DNA from: Puccinia triticina
Lineage: Eukaryota; Basidiomycota; Pucciniomycetes; Pucciniales; Pucciniaceae
DNA length: 64,000 bases
Direction of reading: 5' to 3'
Assembly: GCF_026914185.1 (NCBI RefSeq)
Contig: NC_070562.1
Location: 1,798,001 to 1,862,000 of the forward strand
A model generated the notes under the pieces. It did no database searches, was not told where the DNA came from, and saw nothing but the letters and a program-made list of their open reading frames with translations. Position numbers and translations under genes: made by a program. This document shows positions 1 through 10,701 of the stretch, in pieces; within the stretch, counting starts at the first letter, position 1, and each line of letters opens with the position of its first letter.

Positions 1-920
1 TTTACATATATTCATCATTACATTGAACATTTCCCCATAACCCTTCACAAATACCTCATTATTATTGCATATTCAGATTCTACATTAAATTTCACATATA
101 GTCACTCATACATAGTATACCCTTATCTTCAATGGTTCAGTAGTTATAGAGGATATAAGACTTACAGACAACCTACAGTCTTCATTAGTTACAATACTCA
201 ATTCATTAGTAACTTACTTGAATCATTACAGTACATTACTTTTACATAATTACTTTCACATCCTAAACCCTTTACATACATTTCTCATTATGTACTATAC
301 CTATTGTACACATTACATCATTAGATCTGTGCTTACCTCTTTCAGTAGTGCTCATCATTACAAGTAGTTACTATGTTCTCATCACTCTTCCCCATTAGTA
401 CATTCTTTTATCCCCATAACCAGCATTCCCCTTTCAGCATTGCTCATCATTACATACTGTTACTATTTCACATCACTCTTCCCCATTTGTACATTCCTTT
501 ATTCCCATAGCCAGAATGCCTCCACTGTCTGTGCTCATCCCTCCTTACTATAAGAACTGTCTCCCCCCCCCTCACTTGTACCTCATGCAGAATTTATAGA
601 TAATCTTAGATACAGAAATTATAAGTGCCCATTCTCATCAACCCATTGCCATTGAACCATTGCCCATTGCTTTCCCCCCCTTTCAACCATTGCTCCAACT
701 CTCTTACCCTCAGTAGTCAGTAGTTAAGCTCATAGTACTAGCTCCTAAGATCAAGCAGAAATCAGCCACACCTTTTCTTCTTTTTCTTAGTGTTACTCTC
801 ATCCCCTCAGCATTAGTCAGGAAGGCAGCCTCATCAGCACCCTTGCATAGCTTACATTAGTACTATTGTTGCTATCCATTTCCCTTCCAAGCTCTATTCT
901 CCCCTTTGAGTAGTTCCACA
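1..920 (-). mobile_element. Partial LTR of the TGTGGAAC...ACCACA family
   Basis: Read on the minus strand this segment begins TGTGGAACTACTC at 920, the same start as the roughly 1-kb LTRs at 14473, 46773 and 51436, and it aligns along most of its length with the LTR at 39620-41357 (shared blocks near 60-110 and 760-915). It runs out of the window on the left. It lies inside the copia reverse transcriptase described next, so it is a later insertion. The sequence is AT-rich and has no credible ORF. Whether it is a solo LTR or one end of a complete element cannot be decided from the window. Confidence 0.7.
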
Positions 921-3077
921 ACCGTACTTATCGATCTCTCCGTCAGGCTTTCTTTTAATGGAGAAAACCCACCGCGCACCAAGGACTTTCATTCCCTTGT
1001 GAGGATAAACAGAAACCCACACCCCAAGCTCGCCAAACCTCCCCATCTCATATTTTGCCGCCAGTCTCCATTCATCCGCTTCAGAGCCCGCCAACGCCGA
1101 CCTTATCGTCTTCGGTAACTCATGTTCGGGGCCAATGTTCAGGTGAGTGAGCTGTCTTTCCTCCTCCACCGCGAATTCAGCAGTCTTTTCTTCACCAAGT
1201 TGAAGCAGTAATTGATTCAAGATGAAATCAAGATCCGACTTCTTTGTTGCTTTCTTTTTCACCGGCAGATCCTGGAAATCCGGGAACTTGACGGACAATG
1301 AGTGGACCATTCTCTTTTCACGGGGCAACCAGAATAGCCAACCAACTGCAGCGTGAGGATAACCAAGCAAGTGGCCCTCCTGCGCCCGTTCATCTAGCTT
1401 TTTTCTCCTTTCTTTTGGTATGTGGACTAAGGCTTTTGCCCCAAAAGGATAGAGCGAATTTGGATTGGGATCTACTCCGTAAAACAGCTGGAGTGGACAC
1501 TTTGTTCCAGTCCTTGAATTCGGTATCCGGTTATGCATGTACGTGGCAGTCGAATACGCGTAACTCCAGAACTTCCTAGGTAGGTCGCTCTCATGTAACA
1601 TAGTCCGCGCCATGTCGCCAAGAGTACGATTAACTCTTTTGGCTTCACCATTCTGTTGTGGGCTGTAAGGCGTGAAAGGTGCGAGCACAACCCCGATGTC
1701 GTCGAGCAAAGGTTTGAGTGAATCTAGATATTCTGGAGCATTGTTGCAGCGAAGGTAGGCTGGATATCTTCCAAATTTGTTTCTGATCCGTTGCATCCAT
1801 GACATGATTTTAGCCGGGACGTCCGATTTCGCTATCATTGAAGTACAAAAGGTGTAAGTACTTGCATGGTCCCGTAGTGTAACAATGTATCTTCTCCCAC
1901 TAATATCAAGATCAAACGGTCCAGCTACATCAGAGACCATCAGGTCCAGGGGTTTGTCCCTTGGTATTTGAGTTCCTAATACCATGGCCTTCTTATCGAT
2001 GCTCTTTGATGTTGCACAGCGCTCACAGAAAAAGGACTCCCATGTCAGATCGAGATCAGGAAAGTTTGCCTTGAGGTAAGATCTCACTATTGCTTCAGAC
2101 GCGTGACCAAGGCGGACATGCCATACATAAGGATCAAATGACGGTACTTGTGTCACTTTCAATATTTTGCTCACAGTGTCACTTGTCTTTAAATTCCAAC
2201 AGTAATTATGAAAAACAGCCGAATAGGAGTTGTTTTTGGGGCCAGACAAGGTTGCTTCAAGGCCATTATAAGTAAGTTTCCATCTGTCTGATAAGAGTCT
2301 TCCGGTTGAAAGTATCACTCCATCAACACCCGGCACATGATATACTCTAGGAATCATGATCACTCCCGTCGGTGTCGGAATGCGAACGGTTCCTATTCTG
2401 TTGACAGTGACATTGCAGTCGGAAACGGCCAGGTAGAACGTGCGAGGCTTGATCAGTTTGGGTCCGGCAATGAACAGCAGTGAGTCGCCACTCACATGGG
2501 CTGATGCTCCTGAGTCAAGTAAGACACCATCAGAAGCGTCTGGGAATTCGACCTTGCGCACATGGTGTTCTGACCTTCTTGGTGGAATGTAGGTAGACAA
2601 TTTTGATTGGTAGTCTTGCGGTGGCGCCTCAATTTCTCCCATCGCCACAGCTCTCCAGAAATCAATGCAATCGGCATACCAGTGTCCGTTCTTGGAGCAG
2701 TACAAACAAATGGTGCCATGCTTTGCAGTTTGTTCCGCCGTTTGACCTTTACCGCGGAAGTGGTGTGCGCGTTCAATTGAAAACCTGGGGTGATTTGTCT
2801 TGAGAGGATCCGGAGTAGTCGGACGACGCTGCAAAGGGGCATATCTTTGAGGGCCACGACCTTGAAAGGCACTGATCCGATTGAGGTCCATGGCGTGTGG
2901 GTCTGCTCCAGCCTTGGGTCTATGCTTGCTAGTCGCATACTGAATAACTGTCACTACTTCTTTCAGGGACGGCGACTTCTTCGCGTCGAGAGTTTGTGAA
3001 ACACTGAAATCGAAGGTAAGGCTGTCGGTTCCAACGGGGGTTGAAAGTGTTTTGGAGGAAGATACCAAGAAGTTCAT
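894..3077 (-). pseudogene. Ty1/copia pol (protease, integrase, start of reverse transcriptase), truncated
   Basis: This 727-codon frame carries, in order, a CCHC zinc knuckle (C124 to C137), an aspartic protease motif DSGA at about 188, a GAG-pre-integrase HHCC region, an rve integrase core and the first residues of a copia reverse transcriptase (WVFSIKRKPDGEIDKY). It then stops: the last residues (CGTTQRGE) are read from the inserted LTR at 1-920, so the RT palm and RNase H are cut off and may lie to the left of the window. Two integrase catalytic residues are changed. The second Asp is Asn (LRCNNAPEYL, where the family has a D before the NAPEY) and the Glu is Lys (QNGEAKRVNRTL). Both are G-to-A changes within a CpG. 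The family role is reverse transcription and integration of a retrotransposon; this copy is dead. Confidence 0.9.
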
Positions 3078-3693
3078 CGGACGACATATTCAACTGCTTG
3101 ATGTCCGCACCAAGCTGAGACCATTTTGCTAGCGTCGCCTCGCTCAAAGGGTTGGGATCGGTCATCAGATCATAGACTTGGTCAAGCAATCCAATCTTGT
3201 GCCGGCGATCTGAGTGTTGGCACTGGGACGTGATGAACTCGTACAATGCCTTCACCGACCTGTGACTCGTGGCACTGACAAGCGATAATAGATCCAAATC
3301 AAGCGTGTTCTGGATCAGACTGTCCACAGTGGTCGATTCCTCAATTTCTAGGCTTTCAAAAAGATTGAGATCATCGACAAAAGATGCTACTCGGCTGAAA
3401 GCATGCATCAAGGTACGATCAAGCGCTTTCTTCCAGGGTTGGAAACAAACACCGTCACAGTCAAGGTTCGGATAGGATGGGTTGATTTCCTTGTGCGTGG
3501 CAATCGGCGTCTTCAGGAACTTCGAGTAGATAATGTCCTGGCAAGTTTGGGCATTCGGGCGAATGGTGCCTTGTGCCGTTAACAGCCCGGCGATCTGGGC
3601 GTTGAGGTTGTTGATTTGTCCCTGGAGGACAGCTAATGCATCTGCTCCAGGGTCGTTGGCGTGGGGATTGGCTTGGTTGTTTGGTTGTGCCAT
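2929..3693 (-). pseudogene. Ty1/copia gag, separated from pol by a frameshift
   Basis: The 254-residue frame starts MAQPNNQANP and has the alpha-helical UBN2/retrotrans_gag character of copia gags (the LDLLSLVSATSHRSVKALYEFITSQ stretch, shown here only by its role as the capsid-like domain). It overlaps pol in another frame. The natural reading appears to run through DELLGIFLQNTFN and then shift frame at the run of five G (plus strand 3036-3040) into the pol frame (PVGTDSLTFDF), so a one-base indel there probably split a single gag-pol ORF. Gag would assemble the virus-like particle. The zinc knuckle lies after the shift, in the pol frame. Confidence 0.85.
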
Positions 3694-3699
3694 GATCGA

Positions 3700-4190
3700 G
3701 AGGGTGACGGCCGGACAGCAAAGGTGTGAATTTCAAATTTAATATTCTTATTTTCTAATCAGATTGAATTTTTCTTTTGTGCTGTCGCAGATGTCAGCGA
3801 ACGTAGTGCGTTTGGGGAGAACTCTTGGGATAAACACGTGGGTTGCGGACGAGCCGGCTTTTAACCTATAGGAAGCTCAGGGAATCTGTACAATGACAGC
3901 CCAGTGAGTAAGCCAACCACACGCGATCCGTCTCCAATCTCAATGAATTGCAAGCTAAGACTAACCTGTACAATGACAGCCCAGTGAGTGAGCTAACCAC
4001 ACGCAATCCGTCTCCAATCTTGATAAGGAGAGAGAAGGGAGCCGGGGCGTGTGGCTATCTATACCGGTACACAACAGATAGGGTTGTGTGTACCGGTATC
4101 ACAAGGTTAGGTTTAGCAAGCTATGTACATGATATGCAGTATGTACATATAGGTGAAACACATAATCTTGTCCAACACTCTAACAAAGCG
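3700..4190 (-). other. Probable leader and 5' LTR of the left copia element, with a 55-bp direct repeat and a hairpin
   Basis: This stretch lies upstream of the gag start. It contains a 55-bp direct repeat (3886-3940 and 3966-4020, 80 bp apart, about three differences) and a hairpin at 4061-4099 whose arms read ATACCGGTACACAAC and GTTGTGTGTACCGGTAT. A possible LTR start, TGTTAGAGTGTTGG on the minus strand, lies near 4187. The partner 3' LTR is absent because the element is truncated, so the LTR limits cannot be confirmed. Confidence 0.4.
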
Positions 4191-4199
4191 CTCAAGGGA

Positions 4200-4800
4200 A
4201 GCAGATCCTCATGAGGATCAACATTGGAAATGATCAGGGCAGTGTAATGATCAGTACTGATCCTGGATCAGTAGCTGTGCACACTAGCTGATCATAACCA
4301 ATCAGTGATTCCATTCAGTGCTCTTTGAATTGGATTACATCATGTATTGTTTATGTATTTATATCATAACCAATATGTTATGTAAATAGGAACTGAGGCG
4401 TAACAGGGAATAAATGAGTGATACCTGTCTTGGGGTATTTCACATGTACAGTAATATTACAATGTATTGTAATCTTACTGTTTGCACGTAAGTCAACTCT
4501 TATAACAACAGTACATTATGGTAACTGTATTAAACTATGGTTATCTGTAATGTGATGTATAACAAGAGTACCTTCTTAAGCCTGTATCTAATGATATACA
4601 TATGTAATAAAGGTGTAAAAGGAATGTACTATGAGTAATGAGAACAATTGCAGGTACTTGGTACATGTAAGGTACTGTGACATGTACTCTGTGGCTGACA
4701 ATCTCATACCCCCTCCCCTCTCCTTGTTGTTTTTCTCTTTTTTTCCTGTTGTAAAATTGTGTTTTTTGCTATTCTCATTTGTTTTTTTTATCCACGATAA
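4200..4800. other. Intergenic, no recognisable feature
   Basis: AT-rich sequence with short stop-filled frames. I see no gene, TIR or LTR boundary here. Confidence 0.5.
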
Positions 4801-4810
4801 TGCAGCATCT

Positions 4811-5560
4811 GCTACCCTGTGGGTGGCAGCTTTCAGTTCAGCTACATAGTGCCAGTTGACCTGAGATTGTCGGGGAGTGACCCAATGCTCCTGTCAGAAG
4901 ATGGGGAATCCACGGCCCCCATAGTGTTGTTTGTAAGACGAGGGGAGCTCGCCGCCTCCACAGAATGCCTGTGGCTTGTGTGGGATCCACGAGATGATCC
5001 CGGCGAGGCCACCCTCACAATTCTTGGTGGTGAGCACGTGGGCGTGTGGACTGACAGCCGCTGGTCCGCCCCCCGCAAGGGTCAGCCGTGGATTCCTCAT
5101 CATTTCCAAGTCAGTCCCGCGTGGAGGTACTCCCCGGGTGTAAAGTTGCATGTCTGGCCCTACACGCGGGGAGTCCATCCACGGGGAAATCACGTGGAAT
5201 CCACGAGGAATCCACATGGTAGCCAAGCACAAGGTTGGACCAGCGGCTGGAGGTCCAGGGAATCACAGGGTCACCACTGGGAGGATCACCAGTGGATTCC
5301 ACGGCAGCTTTTGGCTCCGCGTGGAATCCCCGTGATCCCGACGTGAAGGTCAAGCCCACAAGTGGATCACGGCTCCTTCAACCGTGGGCTCCCCAAGGAA
5401 TTGTCGTGATACCCACGCGCGGGTCGGGCCCCCAAGATGTGGTTTGGTTAGGAAACCCGGGGGGGGGCGGAGCGGATCAAAACCGCGGGTAATATTGCAG
5501 AATGTGGTACCACCAGGGTACCACACGCTGCATTGCATGTCAAGTGGCTGTCGCCGTAAA
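4811..5560. repeat. GC-rich palindromic repeat built on GTGGATTCC / GGAATCCACG
   Basis: The motif GTGGATTCC or its complement GGAATCCACG occurs many times in both orientations, embedded in longer imperfect palindromes such as CCACGTGGAATCCACG near 5190. The block is much more GC-rich than its flanks. Several overlapping ORFs on both strands are by-products of the repeat. The same motif returns at 7380-7640. Confidence 0.6.
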
Positions 5561-6001
5561 AACATAAAAAAAAAGAAATAAAAAGTAAAAAACAAAGAGA
5601 AACAAGAAATAAATGAAAATCAAGATAAATGAGAGAAAAGGGAGAGAAATGAGAAACAGCAGAATCAGAATGTGTCTGCGGCAACACCTTTGTCTTTGTC
5701 CTCGGGGACCTCCTGGGCTCTGCTCACCAACATCTTTAGGGGAATGAAATCAAGAACGCAAAAAATGATGCAATCAAGTTCCCAAATAAAAGCTTCTTTG
5801 TCTCTATCAGGCAAGAATTCAAGGTATCAGTTTTGTGATTGGCTCTTGAAATTGAAAGGAAAAGTGATGAAAAACAAACTTTGAAGAGCTGGCAATGACT
5901 GGAGCTGCGATTCAAGGCTTGTCAGCTTTTGATCCTCCTCGCATAGCAAGTGCAACACTGGTACCAAAAACCTAAGCCGTAGCAAAGAAGGCACAGATAT
6001 T

Positions 6002-6225
6002 AGGGGGAATCAAAGTTGGCCATGCACGACTTGCATGCACTTTTGCAAGTTGGTGTTCAAGGCTTTTATTGAACACCAAATTTCAAAAAAACATCCAAGC
6101 AGGCTCAGGGGGTGTAGTACAGTGTGCCTTGCATGCACTTTTGCAACTCGGTGTTCAAGAATGAACTTGAACACCAACTTGCAAAAGTGCATGCAAGTTG
6201 CATCTGGCCAACTTTGAAACCCCCT
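6002..6225. mobile_element. MITE with ~60-bp inverted repeats and ATT target duplication
   Basis: The left end AGGGGGAATCAAAGTTGGCC pairs with the right end GGCCAACTTTGAAACCCCCT. The arms continue through GCATGCACTTTTGCAAGTTGGTGTTCAAG for about 60 bp. ATT flanks both sides (5999-6001 and 6226-6228). It is 224 bp long with no coding capacity. The termini (AGGGGG) and duplication match the element at 20874-21074. Confidence 0.75.
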
Positions 6226-6499
6226 ATTGCAGTCAAAGTTGGATTGGGGAAAGCATGAAATTAGGACTCACTGCAAAGGTTGCTACGGCCAGGTGCTTGT
6301 TCAGAGCTTGTCTGGTGAGTGGTGAGAAAATTGGGGGTACAGTCTGAAGAGAGTTTTAGACATCAATGCATGAGGGGTAAATGACCACCAATCTCAGTTA
6401 TCAAGACAGCTTCTTTTTAGATGATGTTGAAAATGTTCAAAACCAAAGATGGCTACACTGACTTTTCAAAGATCACGTAAGTCATTTTCAGAAGGAGTA

Positions 6500-7360
6500 T
6501 CAAAAGATATCCAAGCGCTGGTTTTGTTGTTGAGTTGTACTCTGTTTGAGGTCGAGGTTCCTGTCTTGGATCTTGTCATTGATCCCACAGATTCCGACCT
6601 TGTCGGCCGTCCGGAGCGGTTTGGGGATTTTGTTGTACTTATTGACGTCAGCATCTTGTTGATCATACATCAGGACCGAGGCATCCATCAGGTTCCCAAA
6701 GCCAAGGATCAGCACGTTGTAGAGCGTCTCGCGCATGCTCATTGTCAGGTTGATCATCCGCAGCGCCCGGAGCGAGCGCGTGAACCGACTGGTCAGGCCA
6801 CCGTAGACCAAGGAGGCCAGGATATCCAATACCAGCGTGCCCAGGACAAGGAAGTCGACGTGGTTCCAGGTGTTGAGGAGGTAGGCGTTGAAGGTAAAGA
6901 TGAAGCCATTGGCAAGGACTTTGATGACAAACTCGAGCACAAAGAACAGGCCAAGGGTGAACCAGGTATAGATCAACTCACCATTGATCAGATAGTAGTG
7001 CTGCTTGTAGACTGGCGTCGCGATAGCTGCGGCAACGACGCTGCACAGGATTGTGCTGACGACAATCAGCTTGAAGACAAATCACGCTGATCTTGTTGGC
7101 CGGCCGTGCAAAGGTCCGTTTGCTGTAGGAGGGCTCAACAAGATACTGGAGTCTGGCAGAGCTTGCGGTGGGGGTTAGTCTGGGAGATGCACCACAAGAC
7201 CTTATTGTACATCAGATGCTCTTTGATGAACTGGTCCTCTTGCTCAAGCTTCTCGTTGTTTGAGGTGATGTTGAACTGCTGGCGCTGGCATAAGTCCCTT
7301 GTTGCCCTGGGTCATCCAGAGTACATAATCAAGCCGGACCGGAAGTTTGAGCCGGGGTGA
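6500..7360 (-). pseudogene. Fragment of a fungal Cch1-type voltage-gated calcium channel
   Basis: An open frame below 7060 encodes LIVVSTILCSVVAAAIATPV, then FTLGLFFVLEFVIKVLANGF, then NTWNHVDFLVLGTLVLDILA and an S4-like voltage sensor SRFTRSLRALRMINLTMSM. This is the S1-S4 order of a Cch1/CaV repeat, the plasma-membrane high-affinity calcium channel of fungi. Further 5' (7090-7340) another frame reads NEKLEQEDQFIKEHLMYNKV, so at least one frameshift separates the pieces (near 7070). No pore helix or other repeats are present, and after MDASVLM the similarity is lost. Cch1 proteins are normally about 2000 residues, so this is a small relic, probably carried here by transposition or left by a deletion. 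Identification rests on recognised motifs only. Confidence 0.65.
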
Positions 7361-7379
7361 TTGTCATCAAATTAGCCCT

Positions 7380-7640
7380 AATCTCCCGATGAGCTGCGTT
7401 CTTGTTGGTTCCACCAACAATGAGAGCAATGGGGAATCCACGGCTGCCCCTGCATGTTGTGTGCTTGTGGGCTCCACCGCGATCTCACAGGCGGCTGTGG
7501 AATCCTCTTCATTCTTGATGTGGAAATCACAGGCGGGTGGAGACAATGGGAAAGCCCGTCGTCTCCACGCATTTTTCACAGGAGGGTGGAGACAACGGGG
7601 GGAGCAGTGAAATCCACGTGGGTTTCACAGAGCCGGTGAT
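7380..7640. repeat. Second block of GTGGATTCC-type palindromic repeat
   Basis: GGGGAATCCACGGCTG, CTGTGGAATCC and GTGGAGACAA(C/T)GGG motifs recur in short succession. It abuts the broken calcium-channel fragment, which ends at about 7360, and resembles the block at 4811-5560. Confidence 0.5.
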
Positions 7641-7649
7641 CCCGTTTTC

Positions 7650-9650
7650 TCCACAAACGTGTGGGCCAGGAAGCTCCCCCGCCGTGTACAGGATTGAGAC
7701 AAATGGCAGGGAGGATCCGATTCCTACGCTTCCCCATTTTCCCCAATATCACCCTCTAGGCTTCCGATTCTCTCCTTGCCTTTGGCACCATTAAAATCAC
7801 GAGCTTCTTAGCTTATTTTCCCCCACTTCAAACTCCCCCTTATCCATCCCCCCTTGTAAGTAACGTCCTGTAAATGTTGTTACATGGTGGATGTCTAAAG
7901 AACCTAGATTTTGATCGCTGAGATTGATTTGAAGTAGACAAGTAGACAACCAGATAGAAAAAGAGGACAGGAGAACAAAGAGACAAAGGACTGAAGAAGA
8001 AGTGTTAGTGATTGACAAACGACCGAGGAGATGAGTGCTGAGAGAGAGAGCTTTGAGTTCATTTCTCACCAAGTTGAACACGAGTCAGTTGTTGTTGAAA
8101 GTTGGCCGTTGATTGACCGCGAGACAGATTAGTAGGTCGACGATGATTGACCGCAAGGACTTGGAGAGTTTTATTGGTGAAGTGGAGGAGAGGATGATGA
8201 GAAGGAAGATTGGAAGAAAGAGATGGAAGGAGTAGTGATGGAGTGGATGATGATTATGGTTTTGAGATTGAGGATTGGATGAGAGATTGGGGAAAAGGAG
8301 GGAAGAGTCGAGATGAGTGAGCGGTTGAGTGATTGGAGGAGTTAGGTTTTCATTGATGATAATGGTTTTGGGGCTTGAGATTTGGAGGGCTTGAGGTCTT
8401 GAGAGCTCAAGGGCTCAAGATCCGCAGCTGTTCTAGCACTGACAAGATTCAAAAATTTATGTACCCAATCCCCCCTTTGAGCCCGCACAGGCTCAGGGAA
8501 TTTCAAATTTTGAGCCCAAAAACCAATGGATCACTACTCCAGAACCACTTCACAGTAGGTGAAGTGTGCTAGTGATTATGTGTGTCAGCTAGGTAAAAAA
8601 CTGGGAAATGGAAGCTGAGATTGCAGGCTACAAGTCTGTCTACTCAGATTTTTTTGAACTAAAAACTACATTTTTAAAAACATTTTGAAAAGAAAATATG
8701 TGTTTTTTTGCCACCGTTTGAAGATCCTGCACTGCCCCAGCTGCCTGCAGAGCCCTTGTGCCCCGCAGCACCCGCGCACCCAAACCTTGTTGGACAGTTT
8801 GGCACCCCATGCCAAACCCAACCACCACACCTCATCCCAATAACTCAGACTCCGTTGAACAGGAACAGAGAGAGCAAATCAATTCCACTCAAATAGTAGG
8901 GGAACAAATTGGTGAGTCTCACACAAAATCTCAAGCTAGAGAAAGAAACAAAAAGATCTAAATAAAAGTTGAACGTTCTGTCACAAATATAGACAATGTT
9001 GCTGTACTCAAAGTTGTTTTACTCACACCAAATAAACTGGGCAAGGATCCAGCAGCACCATCCAAAGTAAGGACCAAAGGTCTAATAAGAAAAAAAAGAT
9101 CAAGGGCTAAAAACAGCTGGCTTGCTTTAGCCTGAACTCATCAATCCAGAAAATAAAATTGTTCTTTTCCTATTTGATTCTTTTTCTATCTACATATTAT
9201 CAGGTGGCGGTCTACTTGCCTGCTCTTAGGTAAAAACTCTACTCTTGTTTTTACACACTTAACATAATGTACTTAGAGTCAGAACCTGATGAGAAGAAAT
9301 AAATTCTTAGTCTTCTGAAATCTTTCACCTTCCACCTTACCAAAAGCCTCAAAAGAATACAAAATATCAAACTGCATGCGTGCGCAGAACGTTGTGTACA
9401 TTCCGCAGCATCCCCGACGTTGCCAGGTCATAAAACCGCGTGTAAACACAGAAAACCTGGGTTTTTTTAGCAAGGCCCTAGAAAATATAAAAAATTAGTC
9501 GCAACAACTCCCAAAATAAAAACAATTTTAGGAAAATGACTCCCAAAGATAGCTGAAGCCCAAAAATGGGGTTAGGTCGACATCTGGAGCTGGTCATGAT
9601 TTGGTCCCAGCAACGTATGGGAGTTGTTTTCCCAAAAAACGGGAATCATT
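7650..9650. other. Intergenic, no recognisable feature
   Basis: About 2 kb of mixed purine-rich (7900-8350) and AT-rich sequence. All frames are short. I see no protein family, TIR pair or RNA gene. Confidence 0.5.
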
Positions 9651-9719
9651 TTTTCAATCCTCTATTTCTTGTCTTATTTGTCCATTGAAAATTACGGCTA
9701 ACTTTGTTTTTTTGGGATA

Positions 9720-10123
9720 GTACTTCACCCATTGTTCAAAGACGTTTACTTCAAGATTGCAGGATGGGAGGAGAAATGGATTACCGAAGCCCTTAGACTC
9801 ACCCGCGATATGTTCAACACGTATTACAAGCCCACGCAAGATGTTCCACCCTCTACTGACCAACACAAAGCAACCAAGGTAAGGTTTATTTTGTTTCATT
9901 CAATCAGACCGTTACATGAGATTCACTAAGGGTTTTTTTTCTAACCCGCAGGCAAGGACTGGAAACATTGCACAATTGGGTGCTGCTATAGCGGCCCGAC
10001 GATCCGGTCAAGACCTGGCTAGCTTCGGGTCTCATTTTAGATGATGGTTCTCCTCTCGACTCTTTCAATTGGCGGGTCCAGCAAAAACGGGCTGGTAATA
10101 CACATGGTGGGCTTTTGACTTAA
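9720..10123 (+). pseudogene. 3' fragment of a hAT-family transposase
   Basis: From about 9729 the plus strand encodes FKDVYFKIAGWEEKWITEAL and then RLTRDMFNTYYKP. A likely intron at 9879-9951 (GTAAGG...CGCAG) leads to ARTGNIAQLGAAIAARRSGQ, and after a frameshift near 10040 to FNWRVQQKRAGNTHGGL, which resembles the start of the hAT dimerisation region. It then ends at TAA 10121-10123, before the rest of the dimerisation domain. The N-terminal zinc finger and catalytic core are absent. It is a relic whose 3' edge meets the end of ISD11 head-on: the two stop codons overlap on opposite strands in CTTAAG. Confidence 0.65.
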
Positions 10124-10701
10124 GTGTCCGACTTGGGATCGGACGACTGGTCGGGAATCGTTCCTGAGCTAGTGAGCGGAGAGGGGAAATGAGAGGGAAA
10201 GAGGTAAGCAAGCGAGTCAAAGAAAATGAAGTGCATAATACGTGTAATAAGTTTGTTGCTGAGAAAAGGAGGATAAAGAGAGAAGAAGAGGGTCAAAACA
10301 TACGATTTCTTTTCAGTAGTGTTGGGCGGCTGGTCCTGGTGAGAGTTCGAAAAAGAGTTAGCCGCGTTTTCGACGACAAGTTTGGGAGCCTCGAAGAGTT
10401 TGTTCATGACAGAAGCACGTTGAAGGACCGCGAGTTCGTCCAGCGAAGATGACCACCAAGCGTGCAGGTCCTGCTGAGTTTTGGGATCGATTTGAGCTAG
10501 AGTCTTGTCGTCTATTTGGCTCGTGCCCAGGACTCGTGGTAGTTGTTCGGAGAACTTCTGTGTGGTTTTCCGGGTAAAGTACTCTCTAAAGTTGTACGAT
10601 CCAAACTGGCTTGAAGCTGCGATGAAGGATGCCTCTAAAGAACGGATGTGTTGCTGCTGCAGTTGTCCAGCAAGACGTCCTAGTCCTCGGCCTACTGACA
10701 T
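10120..10701 (-). CDS. ISD11: ISD11-like LYR-family protein (mitochondrial Fe-S cluster assembly)
   Basis: The N-terminal half contains SSQFGSYNFREYFTRK and the C-terminal part ELAVLQRASVMNKLFEAPKLVVE-like sequence, the two hallmarks of ISD11/LYRM4. This small mitochondrial-matrix protein binds and stabilises the cysteine desulfurase Nfs1 in Fe-S cluster assembly. I place one intron at 10169-10303 (GTATGT...CACTAG). Removing it joins exon 1 (10304-10701) to exon 2 (10120-10168) in frame and gives 148 residues ending in DPKSDT. Unspliced, the frame reads 193 residues with a hydrophobic, non-ISD11 tail. The usual L-Y-R tripeptide reads L-E-A here (RSLEASFIAAS), so either this lineage lost it or an unseen 5' exon supplies the true start; TTTAGAG just before GCATCC could be a splice acceptor. 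It lies divergent from the Sad1/USP39 gene, 420 bp away. Confidence 0.8.
   Translation of the reverse strand: MSVGRGLGRLAGQLQQQHIRSLEASFIAASSQFGSYNFREYFTRKTTQKFSEQLPRVLGTSQIDDKTLAQIDPKTQQDLHAWWSSSLDELAVLQRASVMNKLFEAPKLVVENAANSFSNSHQDQPPNTTEKKSYVLTLFFSLYPPFLSNKLITRIMHFIFFDSLAYLFPSHFPSPLTSSGTIPDQSSDPKSDT

Noticed and set aside
6449..7090. 213-codon plus-strand frame
   Set aside because: It is antisense to the calcium-channel fragment, whose minus-strand frame matches a known family.
10120..10302. Hydrophobic 45-residue C-terminal extension of ISD11 as a membrane anchor
   Set aside because: The segment has GTATGT and CACTAG ends and, when removed, rejoins the frame; it is better explained as an intron.
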